Numbered from the stretch's first letter, positions 44,928-53,844 are shown. The stretch is DNA of 64,000 bases from Tepidibacter sp. (GCF_025210165.1 NZ_JAOASI010000084.1:1-64000); one strand, 5' to 3'. Numbers and translations are program-made. The notes: generated by a model from the sequence alone, not told the origin.

Positions 44928-45084
44928 GGTATATGAAAAAAATAAATAGGTCAGGTTACGAAGTAATTTTGATTATTTTCTAGGCACTCAATCATGAGCA
45001 TACTCACTGTATGTAAGTGATTGAGTAACGACGAAAAGAATCAAAAGGACGAGTAAGATGACTAGTTTATTTTTTGAATATGCC
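44928..45084. repeat. 157-base imperfect palindrome, family 2, copy 2
   Basis: The two halves are inverted copies. Matching blocks, outside to centre: GG-ATAT with ATAT-CC, AAAAAATAAA with TTTATTTTTT, GTCA with TGAC, GTTAC/GTAA, TTTTGATTATTTTC (44967-44980) with GAAAAGAATCAAAA (45033-45046), ACTCAATCA (44986-44994) with TGATTGAGT (45018-45026), and CATAC with GTATG at the tip. Loop and 3' box resemble 27283-27384. It separates the divergent ferredoxin-type and rnz genes; the rest of this 332-base gap has no gene. Confidence 0.7.
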
Positions 45085-45240
45085 TAATATAATGTTGTTA
45101 TATGTATATTATACACCATGCTTTGAGTCGATTAGAGAACATATGTTACGAAAAATATAAATTTTAAAATTGAATTCTTGGGTAATATAGATTAAAGTAT
45201 TAAATTTTTTGTTATTATATAAATATAAGGAAGTGATTAA

Positions 45241-46149
45241 ATGTTGAATGTTTGTTTATTAGCACCTGGAGGTGTTATGCCGTTTCATGATAGATTTCTT
45301 ACATCTATGATATTAAGTTGCAATGGAAGTATGGTACTTGTAGATTGTGGAGAAGGAACTCAGATTCTTTTAAAAAAGTTAAAATGGGGTTTAAAAAATA
45401 TAGATATAATTTGCTTTACTCATTATCATGCAGACCATATAGCGGGTCTTCCTGGTCTTTTAAGTACAATAGGAAATTCAGGTAGAGAGGAGGAACTTAT
45501 ATTAATTGGACCTAAGGGATTAAAAAAGGTAGTAGAGGGTCTTTTGGTTATAACTCCTGAACTTGGATATGATATAAAACTTATTGAGACTTGTGATAAA
45601 TTAGAAGAATACACACATAAGGATTTTGTAATAAATTCAATACCTGTAAAACATAGTGTTGATTGTATGATGTATAGTGTTGAAGTTATGAGAAGAAGAA
45701 AATTTGATAAAGATAAGGCCAATAGTCAAAATGTACCTATGAAATATTGGAATAGACTTCAAAAAGAAGAGATAGTAGAGGTAAATGGAATTATATATAC
45801 TCCTGATATGGTACTTTCGGATAGAAGAAAAGGGATTAAAGTTTGCTATTGTACTGATACAAGACCTCTTCCTGAAATCGTAGATTTTATAAAAGGTTCT
45901 GATTTATTTATTTGTGAAGGGATGTATGGAGATGATGCTTATGCTAAAAAAGTAGAAGATACAAAGCATATGCTGTTTTCAGAAGCAGCTAATCTTTCTA
46001 AAGAAGGGGAAGTTGAAGAATTGTGGCTTACTCATTTTAGTCCAGCACTTCAGAATCCATATGAGTTTTTAGATGTAGCTAAAAATATTTTTAAAAACTC
46101 TATCATAGGTCAAGAACTTATGGTTAAAGAATTAAAATTCAAAGATTAA
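45241..46149 (+). CDS. rnz: Ribonuclease Z (metallo-beta-lactamase fold)
   Basis: 302 residues. The signature FTHYHADHIAGLPGLL gives zinc ligands His61, His63, Asp65 and His66; CYCTDTRPL supplies the bridging Asp and LTHFSPA the last His. VDCGEGTQILLKK and the flexible-arm region KGLKKVVEGLL fit tRNase Z. It trims 3' trailers of tRNA precursors lacking CCA. Next gene, nine bases on, is cca, which adds CCA, so the pair makes one 3'-end maturation operon. Note that the tRNA-Gln in this window has CCA encoded. Confidence 0.88.
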   Translation: MLNVCLLAPGGVMPFHDRFLTSMILSCNGSMVLVDCGEGTQILLKKLKWGLKNIDIICFTHYHADHIAGLPGLLSTIGNSGREEELILIGPKGLKKVVEGLLVITPELGYDIKLIETCDKLEEYTHKDFVINSIPVKHSVDCMMYSVEVMRRRKFDKDKANSQNVPMKYWNRLQKEEIVEVNGIIYTPDMVLSDRRKGIKVCYCTDTRPLPEIVDFIKGSDLFICEGMYGDDAYAKKVEDTKHMLFSEAANLSKEGEVEELWLTHFSPALQNPYEFLDVAKNIFKNSIIGQELMVKELKFKD

Positions 46150-46158
46150 GGAGGAACT

Positions 46159-47496
46159 ATGAAGATAGATATACCAGTAGAAGTTGAGATGATATTAGAT
46201 GTATTAAATAAAAATAATTATGAGGGTTTTATAGTAGGCGGATGTGTAAGGGATACTCTTTTAAAACATGTACCTAAGGACTGGGATATAACCACGAATT
46301 GCCTGCCTGAAAAAATTATTAAAATATTCCATGAAAATAATATAAAAACTATTCCAACAGGGCTTAAGCATGGTACTGTAACTGCAGTTATAGACAATAA
46401 TAACTATGAAATTACAACCTATAGAATAGATGGAGAATATAAAAATAATAGACGTCCTGAAAATGTAGAATTCACTGATGAAATAGAAAAAGACTTATCA
46501 AGACGGGATTTTACTATTAATTCAATGGCATACAATAGGGAATATGGTTTGTGTGATCCATTTTTAGGAAAGCAAGACCTAAAGAGAAAAATTGTAAAGT
46601 GTGTTGGAAATCCTTTGAATAGATTTGAAGAAGATGCACTTAGGATATTAAGAGGAGTAAGGTTTGCAACTAAATTAGATTTCAAATTAGATGAAGCTAC
46701 AAGGTATGCTATGTTTGATAAAGGGAATTTACTTTTAAATATTAGTTATGAGAGAATAAGAGAAGAATTATGTAAAATACTACTCACTGACAAACCTTCG
46801 TTGGGATTTAATATTTTAAAGGAATTAGATTTGTTAAAATATATTATCCCAGAGCTTGATAAATGTGTAGGTCTTGACCAAAAAAACCCTTACCATGATA
46901 AAGATGTATTTAATCATTGTATGTCTGCTCTGGACTATACACCTTGTAATATAAAAACTAGACTGGCAGCCCTGTTTCATGATATAGCAAAACCGGAATG
47001 CTTTAGTATAGATGAAAAAGGTATAGGTCATTTTTATGGACATAATATAAAAGGTGAAAAACTTACTAAAAATATATTAAGAAGACTTAAATTTGACAAT
47101 AAAACTATAGATGAAGTTTCAATACTTGTTAAGGAACACATGAACATGCCGAATCTTGAAAATAAAAAATCTATAAAAAAATTTATAAATAGGTCAAAAA
47201 TAGACAATGTATTTGATCTTATAGATTTAAAAATAGCTGATAGAAAATCTAGTGCAAATCCTAATAATATAGATACTATTTTAGAACTTAAAGATAGTAT
47301 CAAAGAGATTATAAACAAAAAAGAACCGTTATCTGTAAATGATCTAACTATCAATGGCAATGATTTAATTGAACTTGGAATAAAACCTGGTAAAAAAATA
47401 GGTAAAATATTAAATGAGTTGAATGAATTAGTACTAGAATATCCAGAATTCAATACTAGAAGATATTTGCTAGATAGAGTGAAAAAATATATGTAG
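46159..47496 (+). CDS. cca: CCA tRNA nucleotidyltransferase with HD domain
   Basis: 445 residues, class II. The polymerase core has FIVGGCVRDTLLKH, catalytic DWDITTNC (Asp-x-Asp), the RRDFTINSMAY motif and EDALRILRGVRFA. A C-terminal HD domain begins about residue 270 with LFHDIAKPECF, and its His-Asp pair suggests phosphohydrolase activity. The enzyme adds or repairs the 3' CCA end of tRNAs without a nucleic-acid template. AAGGAGG, nine bases behind rnz. Confidence 0.92.
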   Translation: MKIDIPVEVEMILDVLNKNNYEGFIVGGCVRDTLLKHVPKDWDITTNCLPEKIIKIFHENNIKTIPTGLKHGTVTAVIDNNNYEITTYRIDGEYKNNRRPENVEFTDEIEKDLSRRDFTINSMAYNREYGLCDPFLGKQDLKRKIVKCVGNPLNRFEEDALRILRGVRFATKLDFKLDEATRYAMFDKGNLLLNISYERIREELCKILLTDKPSLGFNILKELDLLKYIIPELDKCVGLDQKNPYHDKDVFNHCMSALDYTPCNIKTRLAALFHDIAKPECFSIDEKGIGHFYGHNIKGEKLTKNILRRLKFDNKTIDEVSILVKEHMNMPNLENKKSIKKFINRSKIDNVFDLIDLKIADRKSSANPNNIDTILELKDSIKEIINKKEPLSVNDLTINGNDLIELGIKPGKKIGKILNELNELVLEYPEFNTRRYLLDRVKKYM

Positions 47497-47575
47497 TAAT
47501 TTTTCACTTGATAATCATAATCAAATATGAGATACTGTAATAGTAAAAAATACATGGAATAGAGGGTGAATTAAT

Positions 47576-47950
47576 ATGAGTAATGAGAAAAAACATAGTT
47601 GTGGATGCGGTGGACATGAACACGATCATGGAGAAAATCACGAGTGTGGGTGTGGTGGACATGGACACAATCATGGAGAAAATCATGAGTGTGGATGCGG
47701 TGGACATCACGAGCATGAAGAAGCTCAGATGATATACTTAACACTAGATGATGAAGAAGAAATTGCATGTAAGGTATTGACTATATTTGAAGTAGAAGGT
47801 AATGAGTACATATCTTTATTACCTGAAAACTCAGAAGATGTATATATATATAAATACAAAGAAACTGATGAAGGACCAGAATTATCACAAATAGAAAAAG
47901 ACGATGAATTCAATAAAGTATCACAAGCATTTTATGATTTATGTGATTAA
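47576..47950 (+). CDS. DUF1292 protein with N-terminal His/Cys metal-binding repeat
   Basis: 124 residues. Residues 50-124 form a DUF1292 (YrzB-like) domain: IYLTLDDEEEIACKVLTIFE, NEYISLLPEN, DVYIYKYKE and the acidic end. In front are about three 15-residue repeats of the form HxCGCGGHxHxHGEN (residues 7-49), giving six Cys and more than ten His, a likely Zn, Ni or Cu site. DUF1292 proteins usually lack this extension, and their function is unknown. Ribosome site AGAGGGTGA. A strong terminator follows. Confidence 0.85.
   Translation: MSNEKKHSCGCGGHEHDHGENHECGCGGHGHNHGENHECGCGGHHEHEEAQMIYLTLDDEEEIACKVLTIFEVEGNEYISLLPENSEDVYIYKYKETDEGPELSQIEKDDEFNKVSQAFYDLCD
47594..47722 (+). repeat. In-frame 45-base tandem repeat (about 2.9 copies)
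   Basis: DNA repeats of 45 bases encode the His/Cys units of the DUF1292 protein. Units share GGACATG, CATGGAGAAAATCA and GAGTGTGG blocks with few differences, which favours recent expansion or slippage. Confidence 0.8.
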
Positions 47951-47962
47951 GAATAAAATTTT

Positions 47963-48007
47963 AAAGGGCAACTAATGGCTAGATTTTAGCTATTAGTTGC
48001 CCTTTTT
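47963..48007 (+). terminator. Intrinsic terminator of the DUF1292 gene
   Basis: AAAGGGCAACTAATGGCTA pairs with TAGCTATTAGTTGCCCTTT, tail TTTTTGTT. Confidence 0.9.
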
Positions 48008-48038
48008 GTTCTGTAGAAAATATAAAATAACTCTTGCG

Positions 48039-48082
48039 TTATCAAAATGATAATGATAAAATAGGAAATATCAAAATGGTAA
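48039..48082 (+). promoter_or_regulatory. Paired palindromic operator upstream of cysK
   Basis: TTATCAAAATGATAA (48039-48053, perfect TTATCA-N3-TGATAA) and ATATCAAAATGGTAA (48068-48082, two mismatches) start 29 bases apart. Surrounding bases also match the region at 3401-3430 before the amino-acid transporter (GC-TTATCAAA-TGA-AATG-TA). A TATAAT at 48097-48102 may be the -10, which would put the second site over its -35. Confidence 0.6.
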
Positions 48083-48164
48083 AAAATGCAACTAGATATA
48101 ATTAGATTTGTGTAACTTAAATTAAGTAAATATATATAATGTTATTAGATTTGGGGGGATTTAT

Positions 48165-49064
48165 ATGATGTTAAATAATATTATTGATTCAATAGGAAAC
48201 ACACCGCTCATAGATTTGAGTAAATTAACTGGAATTAATATATATGCTAAAGCTGAGTTTTTAAATCCTGGAGGAAGTATAAAGGATAGAATAGGAAAGT
48301 TTATGATAGAACAAGCTCAAAGAGATGGAATATTAAGAAAAGGGATGACCATAATGGAGCCTACATCTGGAAATACAGGTATAGGTATATCATTAGTTGG
48401 GGTTCAAATGGGATATAAAGTAAAGATTGTTATGCCTGAGAATATGAGTGAGGAGAGAAAAAGGATTATAAAATCATTTGGAGCAGAGCTTATACTAACG
48501 CCTAAAGAGGAAAGTGTAGAAGGTGCCTTGAATGAGGTCAAAAGACAAATACAGGCTAATGATAACATATTTGTTCCTAATCAATTTAGTAATATTAACA
48601 ATCCCTTGATACATTACAATACAACTGCTGTTGAAATATTTGAGGATATGAGTGGAGATGTAGATGTATTTGTATCAGGGCTTGGGAGTGGAGGAACTTT
48701 GCAAGGAATAGGGAAATATTTAAAAGAAAAAAATCCTAATTGTATGATTATAGCAGTTGAGCCAAAAGGAGTATCCGCTCTTAAAGGGCATAGTGCTGGG
48801 ATTCATAAAATACAGGGAATAGGTGATGGATTCATACCAGACGTATTAGATGTATCTTTAATAGATAAAGTCATAGAGGTTAGTAATGAAGATGCTATTT
48901 CAACTTCCAGACAATTAGCAAAGGTATGTGGATGCTTAGTTGGAGTATCGGCTGGAGCTAATGTATGGGCATCTATGAATATAGCAAAGCAATATCCAGA
49001 TAAAAAAATAGTTACTATTCTTCCGGATAGAGCAGAGAGGTATTTTAGTGAAGGGCTTTTATAA
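48165..49064 (+). CDS. cysK: Cysteine synthase (O-acetylserine sulfhydrylase)
   Basis: 299 residues, fold type II PLP enzyme. NPGGSIKDR places the PLP Lys at residue 40; EPTSGNTGIGI is the substrate loop, GLGSGGTLQG binds the PLP phosphate, and VGVSAGAN holds the pyridine nitrogen contact. It converts O-acetylserine and sulfide to cysteine. GGGGGGAT precedes two adjacent ATG codons (48165, 48168); either is possible. The paired palindrome upstream matches that of the ABC transporter at 3.4 kb, suggesting shared control by sulfur or cysteine status. Confidence 0.93.
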   Translation: MMLNNIIDSIGNTPLIDLSKLTGINIYAKAEFLNPGGSIKDRIGKFMIEQAQRDGILRKGMTIMEPTSGNTGIGISLVGVQMGYKVKIVMPENMSEERKRIIKSFGAELILTPKEESVEGALNEVKRQIQANDNIFVPNQFSNINNPLIHYNTTAVEIFEDMSGDVDVFVSGLGSGGTLQGIGKYLKEKNPNCMIIAVEPKGVSALKGHSAGIHKIQGIGDGFIPDVLDVSLIDKVIEVSNEDAISTSRQLAKVCGCLVGVSAGANVWASMNIAKQYPDKKIVTILPDRAERYFSEGLL

Positions 49065-49481
49065 AGCCACTAAGTTTTATTTTGAATGATTGATTTGGGA
49101 TTACAAGTGAAATTAATTTAATTAAAAGATGTAAAAAGACTTTAAAAAGGTCTTGTTTACATCTTTTTTTTGCATAAAATGAAATTTATATATAATAAAA
49201 TTGCAATTTTAGCTTGTAAGTATAGGAATACCATGTTAAAATATGAAATATGAGATAAAAGTTAAATCATAAACAAGCGAAAATTCAAATGAAATACATT
49301 ATCTAGTACTTTGCAGATGAAAAAGGAAAATAACTTATATATGTTGAAAAAACAACGTTTATCGTTAGATTGAAATAAAAAGCACATGGTGAAAAGATAA
49401 ATGTAGTAATAAACTAAATGAAATATCTCAACTTATAAATTTCAAAAATATAAAAATGCTTTTGAAAGGGGTTGTATTGTT
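49065..49481. other. 417-base intergenic region
   Basis: Contains the cysK terminator at 49124-49171 (AAAAGATGTAAA with TTTACATCTTTTTTTT). The remaining 300 bases before the citrate synthase gene show no ORF, promoter of good quality or known riboswitch; short peptide-like stretches around 49290-49390 are broken by stops. Confidence 0.5.
49124..49171 (+). terminator. Intrinsic terminator of cysK
   Basis: AAAAGATGTAAA pairs with TTTACATCTTTT, with an inner AAGAC/GTCTT-like pairing, followed by T8. Confidence 0.8.
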
Positions 49482-50828
49482 ATGAAAAGTTCTATTGTAA
49501 ATTTGTCTAATCCAAATTATTTTAAAAATGTATTTCCATATTCTCAAATTCCTAAGGTAGAGTTTAATAATATTTTACTTCCAATGGAACTTCCGAATGA
49601 TATATGGATTACTGATACAACTTTTAGAGATGGTCAGCAGTCTATGTCTTCTTTTAATGTGGATCAAATAGTTAGACTATATGATTATTTACATAAGATA
49701 GACAATAAATCAGGAATTATTAGACAATCTGAATTTTTTCTTTATTCAAAGAAGGATAGAAAAGCAGTTTTAAAGTGTATGGACAGAGGATATACTTTTC
49801 CTCAGATAACTTCTTGGATTAGAGCCAAGAAAGAAGATTTAAAATTAGTTAAAGAAATGGAGATTAAAGAAACAGGAATGCTTATGTCTTGTTCTGATTA
49901 TCATATATTCAAAAAATTAAAAATAACAAGAGAAAAAGCTCTTAATATGTACCTAGATATTGCAAGAGAGGCTATTGAAAATAAAATAGTACCAAGATGC
50001 CACCTTGAGGATATAACTAGAGCAGATTTTTATGGGTTTGTAGTTCCTCTAGTTAGGTCTTTGATGGATTTATCAAAAGAATCCGGAGTTGATATAAAAA
50101 TAAGAGCTTGTGACACATTAGGGCTTGGAATTTCTTATACAGGAACATCTCTTCCAAGAAGTGTACCTGCAATTATACATGGTCTTAGAAACGAATGCAA
50201 TGTCCCATCTAAGTCTATAGAGTGGCACGGACATAATGATTTTTACTCTGTTGTAACAAACTCTGTATCAGCTTGGATGTATGGAGCATCTTCTGTAAAT
50301 ACTACTCTATTTGGGATAGGAGAAAGAACAGGCAACTGCCCGATTGAAGCTATGTTAATAAATTACGGACAGTTAAAGGGAAATATTAAGAGTATGAATC
50401 TTAAACTTTTATCTGAAGTTGGTAAATGTTTCCAAAGAGAGATGGATTATGTTATTCATCCACAAACTCCATTTGTAGGAAGTGAATTTAATGTAACTAA
50501 GGCTGGTATACATGCTGATGGAATATTAAAGGATGTAGAAATATACAACTCTTTTGATACTGAGAAAATACTAAGTAGACCTATAATAGTATCTGTTAAT
50601 CAATATTCAGGAGTAGCTGGTATTGCAGCTTGGATTAATACTTATTTTAGATTGAGTGAAGGTCAAAAAATATCTAAGACTGATGAGAGGATATATCCTA
50701 TTAAAAGATGGGTAGATGATCAGTACGCAGGTGGAAGAACTACAGTTATAAGAAATGAAGAGTTAAAGAAAATAACTTATATGTATTTACCACATATAGA
50801 AAAAATAGAAAAAATCCAAGCAGTTTAA
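49482..50828 (+). CDS. Re-citrate synthase (homocitrate synthase-like DRE-TIM enzyme)
   Basis: 448 residues of the HMG-CoA lyase-like TIM barrel family. WITDTTFRDGQQSM is the DRE-TIM signature with Asp and Arg for metal and substrate, and EWHGHNDFYSVV supplies the metal His pair; GIGERTGNCPIEA and KAGIHADG are conserved. The length and N-terminus resemble the Re-citrate synthase of Clostridium kluyveri rather than isopropylmalate synthases. Aconitase and isocitrate dehydrogenase genes follow directly, so it most likely makes citrate from oxaloacetate and acetyl-CoA for glutamate synthesis. No Si-citrate synthase is seen in the window. Stereochemistry is inferred from family. Confidence 0.88.
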   Translation: MKSSIVNLSNPNYFKNVFPYSQIPKVEFNNILLPMELPNDIWITDTTFRDGQQSMSSFNVDQIVRLYDYLHKIDNKSGIIRQSEFFLYSKKDRKAVLKCMDRGYTFPQITSWIRAKKEDLKLVKEMEIKETGMLMSCSDYHIFKKLKITREKALNMYLDIAREAIENKIVPRCHLEDITRADFYGFVVPLVRSLMDLSKESGVDIKIRACDTLGLGISYTGTSLPRSVPAIIHGLRNECNVPSKSIEWHGHNDFYSVVTNSVSAWMYGASSVNTTLFGIGERTGNCPIEAMLINYGQLKGNIKSMNLKLLSEVGKCFQREMDYVIHPQTPFVGSEFNVTKAGIHADGILKDVEIYNSFDTEKILSRPIIVSVNQYSGVAGIAAWINTYFRLSEGQKISKTDERIYPIKRWVDDQYAGGRTTVIRNEELKKITYMYLPHIEKIEKIQAV

Positions 50829-50839
50829 GGAGGGGTAAT

Positions 50840-52774
50840 ATGAATCTTACAGTAGCTCAAAGAATTATTAATAGTCATATTGTCAGTGGGGAGTTTAAAA
50901 AAGGATGTGAGGTTGGAATAAGAATAGATCAAACTTTGACACAAGATTCTACAGGAACTATGGCCTATCTTCAACTTGAAAACATGGGCATAGATAAAGT
51001 GAAAACTAAAAAATCGGTAGCTTATATAGATCATAATACAATTCAAGCAGGGCCTGAGAATGCAGATGATCATTTGTATATTCAAACGGTTGCTAAAAAG
51101 TATGGAATATATTTCTCAAAGCCAGGGAATGGAATATGTCATCAGGTTCATCTTGAAAGATTTGGAGTTCCAGGTCAAACACTTTTAGGGTCTGATAGTC
51201 ATACTCCTACTTGTGGAGGTCTTGGGATGTTGGCTATTGGAGCTGGAGGACTTGATGTGGCGGTTGCTATGGCAGGTGGACAGTATTATATAAACACTCC
51301 TGATATAGTAAAGGTAGAATTAACAGGTAAACTAAACAAAGGGGTATCTGCAAAAGATATAATATTAGAGGTTTTAAATAGATATACAGTAAAAGGTGGA
51401 GTCAATAAGATATTTGAATACTGCGGTGAAGCGTTAAAGTATTTAAGTGTTCCTCAAAGAGCAACTATAACTAATATGGGAGCAGAACTTGGTGCTACAA
51501 CATCTATATTTCCATCTGATGATGTAACTTATGAATTTTTAAAGTCTCAAGGTAGAGAAAAAGATTACGTTGAAATATTAGCTGATGAAGGAGCAGTATA
51601 TGATGAATCTATAATTATAGATTTAGGTAAGTTAAAACCTTTGGCAGCGTGTCCTCATAGTCCTGATAATGTAGTGCCTGTAGATGAACTTAAAAATATA
51701 AAGGTAAATCAAGTTGCAATAGGAAGTTGTACTAACTCATCTTTTGTAGATATGATGAAGGTAGCTAAAATTTTAGAGAATAAAACTATTGCAGAGCATG
51801 TATCGCTTGTTATATCTCCAGGGTCTAAGCAGGTATTGAATATGCTAGCTGCAAATGGAGCTTTGGCCAAAATGGTATCTGCTGGTGCTAGAATACTTGA
51901 ATCTGCATGTGGGCCTTGTATAGGAATGGGTCAGGCACCAAGTACTAATGGGGTATCACTTAGAACATTTAATAGAAACTTTAAGGGAAGATCTGGAACG
52001 ACATCTGCTGATATATATATAGTAAGTCCAGAGGTTGCTGCTGTATCTGCTATAGCAGGATATATAACAAGTCCTGATGAAATAGATAATGTGGAAATTT
52101 CTATGCCTGATAAGTTCTTGATAAATGATAACTTAATCATTTCCCCTGCTAGAGAAGGAGAAGAGGTTGAGATAATTAAAGGTCCTAATATTAAAGATTT
52201 TCCTAAAACAGAGCCTTTAAAAGATACATTAAAAGGAAAAATACTAATAAAGGTAGATGACAATATAACTACTGATCATATTATGCCCTCGAATGCAAAA
52301 TTACTTCCATATAGATCAAATATCCCTTATTTGTCTGAATACTGCTTTAAACCATGTGATTCGGATTTTCCTAGTAGAGCAAAAGAGCTTAAAGGAGGAT
52401 TTATAGTAGGAGGATTAAATTATGGTCAAGGATCTAGTCGTGAACATGCAGCCTTAGCTCCGCTGTATCTCGGAATAAAAGCAGTAATTGCAAAATCCTT
52501 TGCAAGAATACACAAGCAGAACCTTATAAATAACGGTATACTTCCTCTGACTTTTGAAAATGATACAGATTATGATGATATAGAATTAATGGATGAAATA
52601 TTGATTGATGATAGTTTGAAAAATATAGATATAGGGATATTTATATTGAAGAATTTAACTAAGAATAAATCATACAAAGTAAATCTGGATATAACAAATA
52701 GACAAAAGAAAATGATACTATCAGGTGGACTTTTAAACTTGATAAAAGAAAATAAGGATATAGGGGGAAAATAA
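50840..52774 (+). CDS. Aconitate hydratase
   Basis: 644 residues. Cluster Cys are visible in IGSCTNSSFVDM and SACGPCIGMG, giving the three ligands of the [4Fe-4S] cluster. The N-terminal domain has CHQVHLERFG and LLGSDSHTPTCGGLGMLAIG; the C-terminal swivel domain has GLNYGQGSSREHAALAP with the substrate Arg/Ser. It isomerises citrate to isocitrate. The form is the shorter bacterial type found in anaerobes and some archaea, not the 850-900 residue AcnA/AcnB. AAGGAGGGG and an 11-base gap show cotranscription with the citrate synthase gene. Confidence 0.93.
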   Translation: MNLTVAQRIINSHIVSGEFKKGCEVGIRIDQTLTQDSTGTMAYLQLENMGIDKVKTKKSVAYIDHNTIQAGPENADDHLYIQTVAKKYGIYFSKPGNGICHQVHLERFGVPGQTLLGSDSHTPTCGGLGMLAIGAGGLDVAVAMAGGQYYINTPDIVKVELTGKLNKGVSAKDIILEVLNRYTVKGGVNKIFEYCGEALKYLSVPQRATITNMGAELGATTSIFPSDDVTYEFLKSQGREKDYVEILADEGAVYDESIIIDLGKLKPLAACPHSPDNVVPVDELKNIKVNQVAIGSCTNSSFVDMMKVAKILENKTIAEHVSLVISPGSKQVLNMLAANGALAKMVSAGARILESACGPCIGMGQAPSTNGVSLRTFNRNFKGRSGTTSADIYIVSPEVAAVSAIAGYITSPDEIDNVEISMPDKFLINDNLIISPAREGEEVEIIKGPNIKDFPKTEPLKDTLKGKILIKVDDNITTDHIMPSNAKLLPYRSNIPYLSEYCFKPCDSDFPSRAKELKGGFIVGGLNYGQGSSREHAALAPLYLGIKAVIAKSFARIHKQNLINNGILPLTFENDTDYDDIELMDEILIDDSLKNIDIGIFILKNLTKNKSYKVNLDITNRQKKMILSGGLLNLIKENKDIGGK

Positions 52775-52775
52775 T

Positions 52776-53774
52776 ATGCCAAATAAAATAACGTTAATTC
52801 CAGGAGATGGAATAGGACCTGAGGTAGTATACGCTACAAAGGATATAATAGACAAAAGCGGAGCAGAAATTGAATGGGAGATATTAAATGCTGGTATTTG
52901 TGTAATGGATGAGTATAATACACCTTTGCCAGATAAGGTAATAGATAGTATAAAAAAGAACAAAGTAGCACTAAAGGGACCTATAACAACTCCTGTAGGA
53001 ACAGGATTTAGAAGTGTGAATGTAGCTTTGAGGCAAAAACTTAATTTATATGCAAATATAAGACCTATTAAATCTTATGAAGGTATAAATACACTTCACA
53101 AAAATGTTGACTTCGTAATCGTAAGAGAAAACACTGAAGGGCTTTATGCTGGTATAGAGCATAGAGTTGGGGATGAGGCGTGCGAGAGTATAAAAATAAT
53201 AACTAAAAAAGCATCTGATAGAATAGCAAAATTTGCATTTGAACTTGCAAAAAAAGAAAACAGAAAAAAAGTAACTGCAACTCATAAAGCAAATATAATG
53301 AAGCTTTCAGATGGACTATTTTTAAAATGTGCAAAGGATGTAGCAAAAGATTATGAGATAGACTTTGAAGATGTTATAGTAGATGCTATGAGTATGAAAC
53401 TTGTTATGAATCCTCAAAATTATGATGTAGTAGTGGCACCTAATTTATATGGAGATGTTTTATCTGATATGAGTGCTGGGTTAATAGGAGGATTAGGAAT
53501 GGCTCCTGGTGCAAATATTGGAGATAATATAGCCGTATTTGAACCCGTTCACGGTTCAGCTCCTGATATAGCAGGTAAAAATTTAGCAAATCCTATATCT
53601 TGCATACTAACAGGCGTTATGATGCTTAAATATATAGGTGAGAATGATGCTGCTTTAAAGATCGAATCAGCACTGGAAAAGGTGTTCAAACAAAAGGATA
53701 AGTTGACCAAGGATTTGGTGGGAGGATTACTTGGAACAAAAGAGTTCGCACAAACTGTTATAGAGCATATGTAG
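52776..53774 (+). CDS. NAD-dependent isocitrate dehydrogenase
   Basis: 332 residues of the isocitrate/isopropylmalate dehydrogenase family. LIPGDGIGPEVV starts the fold; FVIVRENTEGLYAGIEHR carries the substrate-binding Arg and the region that separates isocitrate from isopropylmalate enzymes; NLYGDVLSDMSAGLIGGLG supplies metal Asp, and EPVHGSAPDIAG the NAD-binding loop. It converts isocitrate to 2-oxoglutarate. ATG begins one base after the aconitase stop, so they are translationally coupled, completing a three-gene oxidative branch from oxaloacetate to 2-oxoglutarate. Confidence 0.9.
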   Translation: MPNKITLIPGDGIGPEVVYATKDIIDKSGAEIEWEILNAGICVMDEYNTPLPDKVIDSIKKNKVALKGPITTPVGTGFRSVNVALRQKLNLYANIRPIKSYEGINTLHKNVDFVIVRENTEGLYAGIEHRVGDEACESIKIITKKASDRIAKFAFELAKKENRKKVTATHKANIMKLSDGLFLKCAKDVAKDYEIDFEDVIVDAMSMKLVMNPQNYDVVVAPNLYGDVLSDMSAGLIGGLGMAPGANIGDNIAVFEPVHGSAPDIAGKNLANPISCILTGVMMLKYIGENDAALKIESALEKVFKQKDKLTKDLVGGLLGTKEFAQTVIEHM

Positions 53775-53794
53775 AAAAATTTATTTAATATAAT

Positions 53795-53844
53795 AAAAAG
53801 TAGTTACCTGGGTTTAATTTATAAATCCAGATAACTACTTTTTT
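53795..53844. terminator. Terminator of the citrate-to-2-oxoglutarate operon
   Basis: AAAAAGTAGTTA pairs with TAACTACTTTTT, plus an inner CTGGGTTTA/TAAATCCAG. It may serve the convergent prfC as well. Confidence 0.8.

Noticed and set aside
44941..44960. GTTAC near 44956 and GTAAC near 45025 as an HcpR site for the ferredoxin-type gene
   Set aside because: The half-sites have the wrong order and are about 65 bases apart; they are explained by the palindrome.
47594..47722. Tandem 45-base repeats as a possible CRISPR array
   Set aside because: Units are contiguous without unique spacers, stay in frame and encode a His/Cys repeat; no cas genes are present.
49172..49481. Broken gene before the Re-citrate synthase gene
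   Set aside because: Short peptide-like stretches exist, but none forms a recognisable domain even after allowing frame changes; left as intergenic.
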